NCBI GenBank assembly: GCA_035301345.1 | Contig: DATGUM010000024.1 | Coordinates: 1 to 64,000, forward strand | Length of the DNA stretch: 64,000 bases | Direction of reading: 5' to 3' | Origin: CALAMD01 sp035301345 | Lineage (GTDB): Bacteria; Bacillota; Bacilli; Bacillales; Amphibacillaceae | Shown here: positions 41,565 through 51,272 of the stretch, piece after piece | Position numbering within the stretch: the stretch's first letter is position 1 | Layout of the letters: each line of letters starts with the position of its first letter | Notes under the pieces: model-generated | What the model saw: the letters and a program-made list of their open reading frames with translations, nothing else | Told to the model about the DNA's origin: nothing | Databases searched by the model: none | Position numbers and translations under genes: made by a program

Positions 41565-42911
41565 TCAAGACTTACTATCTTCAAAAATATCTTTCGTGCG
41601 CCATTTTCCGTAGCGGAAATATAATGACGCAAGGATGCTGCTTACGACAAAGCTTGATCCCATGCCGTATGCGATACCTATTTCGCCTGTGTAATGGGAG
41701 AAAGCGTACGTTAATGGGTAGCGTAATACCCAGAATGAAATAATATTTAAGACGAGTACTTGATACATCGCACCTGACGCGCGGACAATCCCGTTTAAAA
41801 TAAAGTTTACCCCTAAAAACGGGAAGCAAAAAGCCATGACACGTAAATATGTCGTTCCAAATGCTACAGCATCTTGCTCGGTAATAAACAATTTAATACC
41901 GTATTCAGCAAAGAGGAGCACGATTAATCCAACGATTGCCATAATGGAAAAGTTATAAAGTAAACCGTAGCGCGACACTTCGCTGACCCGCTTCCAATTT
42001 TTTACGCCAATGTTTTGTCCAGCCATACTTCCAACGGCTGTACTAAGCGCATGAGCAGGTAACATTAATAAGCTATCAAGTCGCTGTGCAGCGCCAAATC
42101 CGGCGACAACACTTGCGCCAAATGTCGTGACGACACTCATAATAGCTGCTGAGCCAGCTGAAATAACGGACATTTGTAAACCTGACGGAATGCCTAAATG
42201 TAAAATAAGCTTCACTTCATGCCATTTTGGCGCTTTTGGTAATTGAAACGGAACGAGATCGCGTTTGACGACGTAAATAACCCCGTACGTAAATGCGAAG
42301 CCTTGCGCAACGACTGTCGCTAAGCCCGCGCCTAAAATTCCTCCATTAAATCCAGCAATAAACAGTGGATCAAGGACGATATTTAATAAAACAGCGATAA
42401 ATACGAAGCGTAGAGGTGTTTTACTATCACCTAATGCGCGTAATACTGTACTTATAAAGTTATAACCGAATAAAAATAAAATACCGATAAAGTTAATTTG
42501 TAAATACACCGTTGCATCTGCCATCATATCTTGTGGTGTGCCTAATAAATGCAAAAGCCACTCCGACGTATAGAAGCCAAAAATACCTAATCCGAGCGCA
42601 AGTAATGAAAGAGTGACGAGAAACGCATTTACGAAACTTTTTAACGCTTGATCGTCACCTTTTCCTTTTTGTTGCGATAATATCGCGAGTGCTGCATTAT
42701 TTAGTCCGATAACAAATGAAAGCAATGTAAAAACAATCACACCTGAAATAGCGACTGCCCCTAAAGCAGTCGCTCCTAGTAAGTTACCAATCCACAAACT
42801 ATCGATGAATTGATAAGACACTTGTAATAAATTCGTTAGCATAATCGGTCCGGAAAAATAAACTAATTGCCGAAACGTATTTCCTTGCGTAAAGTCATGT
42901 TGCTTGCTCAC
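41565..42911 (-). CDS. MATE family efflux transporter
   Basis: A 448-residue membrane protein with 12 helices in two MATE repeats. LVYFSGPIMLTNLLQVSYQFIDSLWIGNLLG at the N-terminus and the repeat ASVVAGFGAAQRLDSLLMLPAHALSTAVGSMAGQNIG in the second half are diagnostic. It exports drugs or cations in exchange for Na+ or H+. It starts with GTG, 7 bases after AAGGAG, and lies 45 bases after the SNF2 gene, so they may be co-transcribed. Substrate unknown. Confidence 0.93.
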   Translation of the reverse strand: MSKQHDFTQGNTFRQLVYFSGPIMLTNLLQVSYQFIDSLWIGNLLGATALGAVAISGVIVFTLLSFVIGLNNAALAILSQQKGKGDDQALKSFVNAFLVTLSLLALGLGIFGFYTSEWLLHLLGTPQDMMADATVYLQINFIGILFLFGYNFISTVLRALGDSKTPLRFVFIAVLLNIVLDPLFIAGFNGGILGAGLATVVAQGFAFTYGVIYVVKRDLVPFQLPKAPKWHEVKLILHLGIPSGLQMSVISAGSAAIMSVVTTFGASVVAGFGAAQRLDSLLMLPAHALSTAVGSMAGQNIGVKNWKRVSEVSRYGLLYNFSIMAIVGLIVLLFAEYGIKLFITEQDAVAFGTTYLRVMAFCFPFLGVNFILNGIVRASGAMYQVLVLNIISFWVLRYPLTYAFSHYTGEIGIAYGMGSSFVVSSILASLYFRYGKWRTKDIFEDSKS

Positions 42912-42956
42912 TTCATGACTCCTTTCTTATAAAGGTGTCGTCGCCATTTCACGCGT

Positions 42957-45900
42957 TTATGATGGACTAACACCTAACAAGTCTTTTATTTCTTCCTCTG
43001 TTAATCCTGTTAGAAGCGTTTCGCCTGGATGGATAATTTGCTCCATTAATTGACGCTTCTTCTGTTGTAATTCATATATTTTTTCTTCAATCGTTCCTTC
43101 TGTAATGAGCCGGAATACTTGCACGACGTTCTTTTGTCCGAAACGGTGCGCACGTCCTGTCGCTTGATCTTCAACCGCCGGATTCCACCACAGATCATAT
43201 AAAACGACCGTGTCTGCGCCTGTTAAGTTTAATCCTGTTCCCCCTGCGCGTAACGAGATAAGGAAGACGCTATGTTTACCAGCATTAAAGGCATCCGCCA
43301 TTTTCACGCGATCTTCTGACGGCGTTTGCCCGTCTAAATAGAAATATTCGATATTTTCATCATCTAAACGTTCTTTAATAATCTCATGCATGCTCGTAAA
43401 CTGTGAAAAAATAAGCATCCGTTTATTATTTTCTAACGACTGCATAACAATTTCCATTAGCTGTTCTAATTTTCCTGATTCACCGGTGTAATTTTCGGCA
43501 AACAATGACGGGTGACAGCAAATTTGTCTGAGACGTGTTAAACCGGCTAAAATTTTCATCCGGCTTTGTTGAAAGCCTGATGCTTTAATCGATGCATTCA
43601 CGTCCGTTTGTAATTGCCTTAAATAACCGACGTAAAGCCGCTTCTGTTCATCGGTTAATTCTGAAACGTGAACGGATTCGATTTTTTCAGGTAACTCTGT
43701 CAGAACGTCTTCCTTTAATCGTCTTAAAATAAACGGACGGGCTAACTTAGCCACTTGTTCAGAAGACATTTGACGGAACGTGCTCATCGGTGGCATAAAG
43801 CCTGGTAAAACGACTTGAAAAATCGACCATAGCTCATCCATTGAATTTTCTATCGGTGTTCCACTAAGTGCAAACGTCCGGTTCGCTTGAATACCACGTA
43901 CCGCTTGAGACGTTTTCGTTCGGTAATTTTTAACGAATTGTGCTTCGTCAAGAATAAGTGTTTTAAAATTAAGTGACTCATAAAGCGAGAAATCTTGTCG
44001 CAACGTATGGTAAGACGTAATCCATACGTCACTTCCTCCCGCTTCGGCAATTTTTTCCCGGCGTTGTTCTACCGGACCCGTTAATACTTCAACCGTCAAT
44101 GATGGCGCAAATCGTTTACATTCATTTTTCCAGTTATAAACGACGGATGACGGAACGACGATTAAATGCGGTAAATCACTCGGCTCTGATAATAAGTAAG
44201 TAATTGTTTGCACCGTTTTACCGAGACCCATATCGTCAGCTAAAATCCCACCTAAACCATATTCACTCAATGTTTTAAACCATTTAAAACCTGTCTCTTG
44301 ATAGTTTCGTAGCGACGCCTGTAACGTTTCTGGAACAGAGAGATCAATGTTTTCCGGATGCTTCACACGGTCAAGTAATTTTGCAAAAGATGGTGCATAA
44401 TTTTTCTCAACCGTTTCTAAGCCATCGATTGCTCCCATTTGATGAACAGGTACGTGCCATGCTCCTTCTTGAAAAGCGTCTTTATCGAGGCTATGAAAGC
44501 TCGAAATAAATTGCTCGACTTGATTAAATGATTCATTTTCAAGTGAAAGAAACTTTCCTGACTGTAAACGGTAATATTTTTTCTTTTCGATAATTGCTTG
44601 TAAAACAGCGTCAATTTCTTCATCGGCAACACCTTCAAGCTGAAAGCCGACTTCTAATAAATTGCTCGATTCATTATAAGCAATATTTGTCTGTGGCATC
44701 GGATCAACGTCCATCACGTATTGCCTAATATCATTCGTTAAATATATATCGACGTAATTCTCCATGTACGGCACCATTGAATATAAGAAGTCGTACATTT
44801 CCTCTTCATCTGAAGCGATAAAAAGTTCTTTACCATTATATTTAAAGTTCGCATGTTCGATCATGCGCATAACTTTTTCTTCCTTCGCCGAATCGCGAAT
44901 CATATATTTATCTAACGGTTTCTCCTCATTAAATGGATCAATTTCATGTGAACCGTATGAATAAACGAGCCGACCGACGATATAAGCAAAGTCTTTTAAC
45001 TCAAGATAGAGTGATGCTTTTAATGGGTGGCGAACGATTTTCTGCGCGACCGTTTCGTCAATTGATACGTCACCAACTTGTTGTAATAAAGGTAATACAT
45101 CTGATAAAAAGGCATCACTGTTTTTCTCATCTATTGGGAACTGCTCATGATTGTTCAAGCCATACTCATACATTTGCTCAATAATCGCTTGTTGCTCCTT
45201 TTTCGGAAAATAAAATGTCCCGTCAGCAAAATAAATTTGATACGTTTCTAAATACGTTCCAATCGTTTCTTCTTGAAGTGCGAGCATAAGCGTCTGCCCA
45301 TCTTCTTTTAAAGAAAACTGAATCGGTAAGGTATCTTTTTCAATCGTTAAATGTTTATACACATCATTATCCTTCTCTAATGTGAAGTCCCGTGCGACTA
45401 ACTGTGTGAGTAACTGTTCTGCAAAAAGGGGCGGGATAATGAGTGAACGTTTCGTCTGAGTTGCTTGGTAATCATATGCATATGGTGATTGTTGTTCATA
45501 TATATCTTCATTACGATAAATAGCGAGTATGTGCTCGAAAATATTTAAATCTCGGGCTAAAAAGTAATGGATGTCTGGGTCATACGTGAAATTTTTCGTA
45601 AACGTGTACGGCTCACCTGCCATAACCGTTTCAATCAGTTCGCGTAAATTCCGAACGACGTAACGACGTTGCTCACCCGTTTTTATTTCTAAATATAAAT
45701 TGTTTTCAAATGTCCATTTACAAATATACTCAACGTGCATCGGCACCTGTTGTGGTAACACGTCAATATCACTCTTTTTCGTCTGAGACACGGCCTCAAT
45801 AAACCGATCCATTGACGTATAACTGCGCTCATAATTACTTTGCTTTTGCTTTTCATCAATCGCTAAAAGAACAGCGACATTATGCTCACAAGAGCCATAC

Positions 45901-46154
45901 GCACTAAATGCTGGGCAATCACAATATGCGGCAATCGTACCTTTCTGGGCATTTTTTAAATCAATCTCCGCAAAATAGTTTTCCGTGTCATATACTGTCG
46001 CTGTCCACACATCATTATTAATATCATAAGACAGGTCGCTAACAGAATCGTTTTTGTAGCACGCATAACCACGCTCATATCTCTCTAATGAGAACATTTT
46101 CTTTATGTTTAAAAATTTTATGTTTTTTAATCCTATCGTATCTACTTTTTCCAT
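42957..46154 (-). CDS. SNF2-family helicase with SWIM zinc finger
   Basis: A 1065-residue protein. A SWIM zinc finger (CDC...CEH, about 79-92) is followed by the bacterial SNF2 N-terminal domain (about 120-590), then a SNF2 ATPase: Walker A in ILADDMGLGKTVQT, motif II LDEAQF (DEAQ), and helicase C ending QATGRAHRFGQKNVVQVFRL. SWIM-SNF2 proteins of this size are common in Bacilli (YqhH/YwqA-type) and are thought to act on DNA-bound proteins or RNA polymerase. I start at the ATG after GTG; both follow an AGGGGA site closely. It is not accompanied by restriction, BREX or other defence genes here. Confidence 0.92.
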   Translation of the reverse strand: MEKVDTIGLKNIKFLNIKKMFSLERYERGYACYKNDSVSDLSYDINNDVWTATVYDTENYFAEIDLKNAQKGTIAAYCDCPAFSAYGSCEHNVAVLLAIDEKQKQSNYERSYTSMDRFIEAVSQTKKSDIDVLPQQVPMHVEYICKWTFENNLYLEIKTGEQRRYVVRNLRELIETVMAGEPYTFTKNFTYDPDIHYFLARDLNIFEHILAIYRNEDIYEQQSPYAYDYQATQTKRSLIIPPLFAEQLLTQLVARDFTLEKDNDVYKHLTIEKDTLPIQFSLKEDGQTLMLALQEETIGTYLETYQIYFADGTFYFPKKEQQAIIEQMYEYGLNNHEQFPIDEKNSDAFLSDVLPLLQQVGDVSIDETVAQKIVRHPLKASLYLELKDFAYIVGRLVYSYGSHEIDPFNEEKPLDKYMIRDSAKEEKVMRMIEHANFKYNGKELFIASDEEEMYDFLYSMVPYMENYVDIYLTNDIRQYVMDVDPMPQTNIAYNESSNLLEVGFQLEGVADEEIDAVLQAIIEKKKYYRLQSGKFLSLENESFNQVEQFISSFHSLDKDAFQEGAWHVPVHQMGAIDGLETVEKNYAPSFAKLLDRVKHPENIDLSVPETLQASLRNYQETGFKWFKTLSEYGLGGILADDMGLGKTVQTITYLLSEPSDLPHLIVVPSSVVYNWKNECKRFAPSLTVEVLTGPVEQRREKIAEAGGSDVWITSYHTLRQDFSLYESLNFKTLILDEAQFVKNYRTKTSQAVRGIQANRTFALSGTPIENSMDELWSIFQVVLPGFMPPMSTFRQMSSEQVAKLARPFILRRLKEDVLTELPEKIESVHVSELTDEQKRLYVGYLRQLQTDVNASIKASGFQQSRMKILAGLTRLRQICCHPSLFAENYTGESGKLEQLMEIVMQSLENNKRMLIFSQFTSMHEIIKERLDDENIEYFYLDGQTPSEDRVKMADAFNAGKHSVFLISLRAGGTGLNLTGADTVVLYDLWWNPAVEDQATGRAHRFGQKNVVQVFRLITEGTIEEKIYELQQKKRQLMEQIIHPGETLLTGLTEEEIKDLLGVSPS

Positions 46155-46211
46155 CACTTTTATTCCCCTACTACTTATGATTTTAAAAAGAGTCTTCCTT
46201 CAAAAAATACA

Positions 46212-47396
46212 CTACTCAGCTAATCGTTCTATGCGCCGCGCACGAACGTATAAAAGCATGTATAAAATGAACGCCGTAAAAACAGATCCTGCCGCTGCAA
46301 TGTAAATGGAGGCGTATCCGTACATATAAGCCAATTGTCCGAAAGTCATCGCGCCAATACCAACACCTAAGTCAAAGAACGAGAAGAACGTCGCATTCGC
46401 CATTCCTTTTCGGTTGCTCGCCGCTTTTTCAACGGCCCACGCTTGCAATGCTGGTTGGATGCTTCCAAATCCTAACCCGTATAACCCTGCTGCAATGAGT
46501 AAAACAGTCGTGCTCGGTAACCATGCTAATAAGAGCATGGCGATAAAAATAAATAGAACACCTGGAAGAAAGACGAACGCATGACCTTTCAAATCATAAA
46601 TTCTCCCGGAAAACGTTCGCGAGACGAGTAAGAACAAGGCGTAAATTAAAAAGTATGATTCAATCCCTGGAATGCTTTTCTCCGCCGCATGAAGCGGTAA
46701 GAAAGATGAAATACCACCGAATGTCGCTGTAATGAAAAACAATAACAGAGCTGGTTGAAGGGCTGTTTTTTCAAAAATATCAAACTTTAGTGTCGTCGAT
46801 CGATGAGGTGATTTTTCAATTTTTTTATAACGAATTTGTGAGGAAAGTAAAAAAGCTGCAAAACCAGACGCTGCACAAATTAGAAAGAGCGCTGTGAATG
46901 AAATCTTTCCGACAAGAGCTAACCCTAATGTCGGTCCAAGAGCTAACGCTAAGTTTCCTGATAATCCGAAATACCCCATACCTTCTCCGCGCCGTTCTGG
47001 CGGAATAATATCCGTTGCAATCGTTCCCGTCGCTGTCGTCGATAATCCCCAACCGACACCTTGAACGATACGCATCAAAATAAGAAAACCGATACTCGTG
47101 ACGAATGCGAAAGAACCGACTGAAAGGACGAATATAATCAAACCGGTCATATAAACGAACTGACGTCCTCTTGATTCTAGTGCATGTCCCGCATACGGTC
47201 TAAAAAGTAATGCAGAAAACGTGAATATACCGACGATAATACCGATAAATTGCTCACTACCACCGAGATCTTTAATAAAAAGTGGTAATGTCGGTAACGT
47301 CATTTGAAAGCCTAAAAACACGAAGAAGTTAGCGATACAAATAAATGTAAAGTCTCTTGTCCAAATTTTAGGGCGGTTTTTTGTCGTTGCTGCCAT
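46212..47396 (-). CDS. MFS transporter
   Basis: A 394-residue major facilitator with 12 helices. Motif A equivalents appear as LLFRPYAGHALESRGRQFVY (loop 2-3), and RIVQGVGWGLSTTATGTIATDIIPPERRGEGMGYFGLSGNLALALGPTLG follows, with motif C-like glycines, typical of the YfkF/staphyloferrin-export-like branch of drug exporters. An ATG three codons earlier is only two bases past the AGGAAG site, so I use the second. Possibly single-gene. Substrate unknown. Confidence 0.9.
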   Translation of the reverse strand: MAATTKNRPKIWTRDFTFICIANFFVFLGFQMTLPTLPLFIKDLGGSEQFIGIIVGIFTFSALLFRPYAGHALESRGRQFVYMTGLIIFVLSVGSFAFVTSIGFLILMRIVQGVGWGLSTTATGTIATDIIPPERRGEGMGYFGLSGNLALALGPTLGLALVGKISFTALFLICAASGFAAFLLSSQIRYKKIEKSPHRSTTLKFDIFEKTALQPALLLFFITATFGGISSFLPLHAAEKSIPGIESYFLIYALFLLVSRTFSGRIYDLKGHAFVFLPGVLFIFIAMLLLAWLPSTTVLLIAAGLYGLGFGSIQPALQAWAVEKAASNRKGMANATFFSFFDLGVGIGAMTFGQLAYMYGYASIYIAAAGSVFTAFILYMLLYVRARRIERLAE

Positions 47397-47534
47397 CGTG
47401 TGCATAACTTCCTTTCTATAGATAAATGGTTAAAAATACCGTCGCTCGAAAAATGCGTATACGATTAATTATAACGTAATACGAGCGTTTTGAATATCTT
47501 TCGGCTTTATTTATTCATATTTTACAAATTATGT

Positions 47535-47583
47535 TTGACAGTTTTCTGTTAGGGCATTATAGTGTGTATATAGACATACACAC
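47535..47583 (+). promoter_or_regulatory. Strong promoter and palindromic operator of the GntR/ABC operon
   Basis: TTGACA (47535-47540) and TATAGT (47558-47563) are separated by 17 bases, a near-consensus sigma-A promoter. Starting inside the -10, GTGTGTAT (47562-47569) and ATACACAC (47576-47583) form a perfect 8-base inverted repeat with a 6-base spacer, placed to block transcription. Since the operon encodes a GntR/YtrA-type regulator, this is its probable autoregulatory site. Confidence 0.85.
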
Positions 47584-47614
47584 ATACACACGATTTTTTG
47601 AAGGAGGACTTTTT

Positions 47615-48346
47615 ATGAACACGTGGAAAAGCGCGCACCATCTTGCAGGATTAGAAATACGCGCATCAATTTGGCAATTAATATTATTCATTCCACTTAT
47701 TTCATTGTTATATAGTTTATTTTTCACAGGAACGATGAGCAACTACTTAAATCAATCAGGAGGCTCATTTATGTTTGACGTCATGTTCCTACTCATTATA
47801 AGTATCGCGCCGATTTGGTTGCGAGCGAAGTTTTTTCAAGTACAAAAAATAAACGATGAATTTTGGGCGTCGCCGACACTTATTTTACAACATCAACTTG
47901 CCATTTCAGAACGAGCCATTGCAAGAAGTCGATTAATCTCATTCGTTTATTTACTCATTCCGTTTAACATATTAATTTTCACATTAACTTACGTTTTATC
48001 ATCACATATTCGAGCTTTTTTAACACCGATTGAATACGTGATTTTCGCTATTAGCTGGATGCTAATCGGACTCGGCGTAGGATTTATTTTTCCTGCGAGT
48101 GACGTCGGTGATTACATCAATCGGTCATCTATCGCGCGAGGAATTGTTCTATTATTCGGTGGATTTTTTATCGTTACCGTCGGACTTTTTATGATATTAA
48201 ATGGCGGCATTATTTATTCATCAATGATTTTCGTTAAAAAATACTCACTGCTCGCTCTTTTAATCTCGATTATATTCGTTTGCTTAAGCGCACTTTACTG
48301 GCAACGTTATATGATTCAAGCGATGCGGAAGCTCGATTATTTTTAA
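47615..48346 (+). CDS. Integral membrane protein, ABC permease candidate 1
   Basis: A 243-residue protein with six predicted transmembrane helices and no other motif, starting MNTWKSAHHLAGLEIR and ending QAMRKLDYF. I start at the ATG eight bases after AAGGAGG. It is paralogous to the next gene: same length, helix layout and terminal (R)YF/LDYF. By its place in the operon it is a permease subunit for the YtrB-like ATPase, similar in layout to Ytr or Pmt-type exporters. The family is not recognised by me. Confidence 0.82.
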   Translation: MNTWKSAHHLAGLEIRASIWQLILFIPLISLLYSLFFTGTMSNYLNQSGGSFMFDVMFLLIISIAPIWLRAKFFQVQKINDEFWASPTLILQHQLAISERAIARSRLISFVYLLIPFNILIFTLTYVLSSHIRAFLTPIEYVIFAISWMLIGLGVGFIFPASDVGDYINRSSIARGIVLLFGGFFIVTVGLFMILNGGIIYSSMIFVKKYSLLALLISIIFVCLSALYWQRYMIQAMRKLDYF

Positions 48347-48361
48347 AAAGGAGGCTAAACG

Positions 48362-49084
48362 ATGCATGAATGGAAACAAGCATACGCACTTGCCCGATTA
48401 GAACTTGGTGAAATGAAAACGTACATTCTTTACTATATTGCCATCGTCATTTACTTTTTATTTCTCATGAACACGTCGTTTCCCGGTTACTTTGAAAACA
48501 GTTCTTTCGGTTTGGATATATTATTTGTTTTATTATTTGCTATTTTACCGAGATATTTAAGAAAGCGAGACTTCCAGTGGATGCCTCTACAGAAAGGATG
48601 GTATGCATCTTATTTCGGAATCTCCTTAAGTACATTACCTATCAAAAGACGTGTCATTGCGAAGTATCACTTTCTCGTGCACATCATTTTATCCGTACCG
48701 ATTCAACTTGCTGTGCTCACGTTAATTTATATAACTTCAAGCCCGCTTAAGGAACAGATTTCACTGTCAAATTACATCGTATTTGCCATCATTTGGTTAT
48801 GTATAAATATTTATTTCGGATCGTCAGGCATTCGTTCCGCTGCAGGTTCAAATATCTTTATGAATATCGCCTTATTTATGATTGGAACATTTATTTTCTT
48901 CATTGTCGGGACGATATTATTTTATAAAATATTTAGTGGAGGGATAATCGGTTGGACCATTTATATTGCAAATGAGTACCCCTTCCTATCGATTATTTGT
49001 TCCATTGGATTAGCCATTTTAAGTGTGAAGTTCTGGCTTGCAGTCACGGTGAAAAGGATGAGACGCTATGATTATTTTAAATAA
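48362..49084 (+). CDS. Integral membrane protein, ABC permease candidate 2
   Basis: A 240-residue, six-helix protein, 15 bases after its paralogue and clearly derived from the same ancestor: both open with M..WK.A..LA.LE and end in MR..DYF. A tandem duplication that gives two half-sized permeases would let them form a heterodimer with the ATPase encoded two genes on. Strong GGAGG site. Confidence 0.82.
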   Translation: MHEWKQAYALARLELGEMKTYILYYIAIVIYFLFLMNTSFPGYFENSSFGLDILFVLLFAILPRYLRKRDFQWMPLQKGWYASYFGISLSTLPIKRRVIAKYHFLVHIILSVPIQLAVLTLIYITSSPLKEQISLSNYIVFAIIWLCINIYFGSSGIRSAAGSNIFMNIALFMIGTFIFFIVGTILFYKIFSGGIIGWTIYIANEYPFLSIICSIGLAILSVKFWLAVTVKRMRRYDYFK

Positions 49085-49101
49085 AAAGGGAGGCGAGTGT
49101 C

Positions 49102-49497
49102 TTGCGATTGCCGATTCAGCTATCAAAACAATCTCGTGAGCCGATTTACCATCAAATTGAAACACAAATAAAAGCGCTCATTGCGAGCGGAACACTTGCT
49201 GCTGATACACCGCTCCCTTCCATTCGTGCTTTAGCAAAAGACTTAGAGGTGAGTGCCATTACGACGCGACGTGTTTACCAAAATTTAGAACAAGATGGCT
49301 TTACGACGACCGTTCAAGGGAAAGGGACATTCGTCAAAGCGATTAATAAAGATGTTAAAAAAGAAATTGAAGAAAAAGCGATTTCGGAATCATTTAAACG
49401 ATCCATCCAAATCGCTCGAGGCTATAACTATACAGATGAAGACATTAAACAGTTATTCAAACTGACCTTACAAAAGGAGGCAAACGATAATGAATAA
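49102..49497 (+). CDS. GntR family regulator, YtrA subfamily
   Basis: A 131-residue repressor. N-terminal winged helix (SREPIYHQIETQIKALIASGTLAADTPLPSIRALAKDLEVSAITTRRVYQNLEQDGF, about 10-66) and a short dimerising tail of about 60 residues, the hallmark of the YtrA group. Starts with TTG, eight bases after GGGAGG. It lies in the middle of the operon and overlaps the next gene by 8 bases. The perfect palindrome at 47562-47583 is its likely operator, so it is expected to repress its own operon until a ligand, often a wall-active or peptide stress, binds. Confidence 0.93.
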   Translation: MRLPIQLSKQSREPIYHQIETQIKALIASGTLAADTPLPSIRALAKDLEVSAITTRRVYQNLEQDGFTTTVQGKGTFVKAINKDVKKEIEEKAISESFKRSIQIARGYNYTDEDIKQLFKLTLQKEANDNE

Positions 49498-50371
49498 TCC
49501 AGCTGTTTTTACGAATGTGACGAAAGATATGAATGATTTCACGTTTGGGCCGATTAATTTCTCACTAGAAGACGGGATGATTACAGCAATCGTCGGGAGA
49601 AACGGTTCAGGAAAAAGTACGTTACTAAAAATGTTAATGAATTTAGTGAAGCCGACAGACGGAATGATTCAATTATTTGGTGATGACGTTGGCAGTGAAA
49701 ATGAATCTTGGAAAGAACATATCGCCTATCAACCACAGACGACCGTCGGATATGACCCATTTACTGGCAACCAGTTAAAACAATTGATTGCTCCGTATTA
49801 TCCACATTGGGATGATGAGTACTTTTCGGCGCTCGTGAAACGACTGAACGTGACGTTGAATAAACGATTTAACAAAATGTCGCAAGGAAATCAACAGAAG
49901 CTCATTCTCGCGCTTACCTTTGCTCGAAATACACGATTACTCTTACTCGATGAACCGACATCTTTTCTCGATATTCCGTCGAAAAAAGAACTGATGAAAA
50001 TTATTACCGAGTGGATGGATAGTGGCGATCGCTCAATTATTATTACGAGCCATCAAGCAGAAGATATTAATAAACTAGCTGATTATATAGCTGTTATGAA
50101 AGAAGGACAACTAGCTGGCACGTACGAAAAAGATTTATTAAGCGATATGTACGGACAGTACTGGGTAAAAGAGGAAACGTCTGAACGACTAGCTGGCGAA
50201 ATTGCCCGCGACGGACAAATAATCGTTTCAAATAACTGTGAAGCGACTGAACAAGACTTACATGAGCGTCAATTAACGTGGGAAATATCACCATTAGGAC
50301 TCGAAGATATGATAACGATTTTGCTTGACCAACAGGAGGGTATGGACAATGGAAACAATTTTAACAGTTAA
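49490..50371 (+). CDS. ABC transporter ATP-binding protein, YtrB-like
   Basis: A 293-residue ATPase. Walker A VGRNGSGKST (about 32-41), signature MSQGNQQK instead of LSGGQ, Walker B LLLLDEPTSFLD, and the H-loop SHQAED. The SQGNQQK signature and length match YtrB and Staphylococcus PmtA. It is coupled by overlap to the GntR gene upstream and by 23 bases to the next ATPase gene. It likely drives the two small permeases. Confidence 0.92.
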   Translation: MNNPAVFTNVTKDMNDFTFGPINFSLEDGMITAIVGRNGSGKSTLLKMLMNLVKPTDGMIQLFGDDVGSENESWKEHIAYQPQTTVGYDPFTGNQLKQLIAPYYPHWDDEYFSALVKRLNVTLNKRFNKMSQGNQQKLILALTFARNTRLLLLDEPTSFLDIPSKKELMKIITEWMDSGDRSIIITSHQAEDINKLADYIAVMKEGQLAGTYEKDLLSDMYGQYWVKEETSERLAGEIARDGQIIVSNNCEATEQDLHERQLTWEISPLGLEDMITILLDQQEGMDNGNNFNS

Positions 50372-51272
50372 TCAACTGAACAAGTATTTTAAAGACAAAC
50401 AAGTATTACACGACATTTCTTTTGAAGTGAAGCGCGGAGAGATTATGGCTATTCTCGGGCCGAACGGGGCTGGTAAATCAACAACTATCCGTAACATTAT
50501 GGGCATTATTCAACCAGATGAAGGGTCGATTACATTTGAAGGAGAGACGAGTATCCCACGTGAAAAGATCGGCTACTTACCAGAAGAACGTGGTCTTTAT
50601 AAAAATGTAAAAGTAAAAGATATTATTTTATATTTAGCGGATTTAAAAGGATACCCACAAGATAAAGCGAAAGAACGTATGATGCATTATTTAGAGAAAT
50701 TTGATTTAGCAGGAAAAGAAAATTCCTCGGTCGAAGAATTATCTAAAGGGATGGGGCAAAAAGTTCAATTTATCGCATCGATTATTCATGAACCGGAATT
50801 GCTTATTTTAGATGAACCTTTCTCAGGCCTTGACCCAGTAAGCCAAGATTTATTTAAACGAGAAATACGCGAACTCGCAAATAACGGCACAGCAATTCTT
50901 TTATCTTCGCACCAAATGAATTTAGTCGAAGAGATGTGCCACCGCTTATTTATGATAAGTAAAGGGAAGCGAATCATTTACGGAGATCTCAATGACGTTA
51001 AACAAGAGTACGCGAACTTTAAATGCATCATCCGTTACGACGGCGACCAAAATGTTTTCAATGAATTGCCGTCTGTTGAGCGTATCGAAAATGAAGAAGG
51101 TGTCGTTACATTGTACTTAGAAAAGGATGTCCACGTCACAAAATGGCTCCACGCCCTACCAGAAACGCTAAACATTTATGAATTAACGATTGACCGTGTA
51201 TCTTTACACGAAATATTCGTCGACATTGCAACAGGCGAACAGAACAGTGAAGAAGGAAGTGTTTTACAATGA
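50349..51272 (+). CDS. ABC transporter ATP-binding protein, YhaQ/NatA-like
   Basis: A 307-residue ATPase with Walker A GPNGAGKST (about 36-44), a signature LSKGMGQKVQ, Walker B LLILDEPFSGLDP, H-loop SSHQMN and a C-terminal DUF4162 extension (the FKCIIRYDGDQNVF region). This type pairs with a NatB/YhaP permease, here the next gene, overlapping by 4 bases. I start at METILTV, eight bases after AGGAGGG. It would power export of Na+ or an amphiphilic compound. Confidence 0.92.
   Translation: METILTVNQLNKYFKDKQVLHDISFEVKRGEIMAILGPNGAGKSTTIRNIMGIIQPDEGSITFEGETSIPREKIGYLPEERGLYKNVKVKDIILYLADLKGYPQDKAKERMMHYLEKFDLAGKENSSVEELSKGMGQKVQFIASIIHEPELLILDEPFSGLDPVSQDLFKREIRELANNGTAILLSSHQMNLVEEMCHRLFMISKGKRIIYGDLNDVKQEYANFKCIIRYDGDQNVFNELPSVERIENEEGVVTLYLEKDVHVTKWLHALPETLNIYELTIDRVSLHEIFVDIATGEQNSEEGSVLQ

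Noticed and set aside
42957..46154. SNF2 helicase as part of a phage-defence island
   Set aside because: No methyltransferase, nuclease, BREX, DISARM or restriction gene lies beside it; SWIM-SNF2 proteins are common housekeeping genes in Bacilli.
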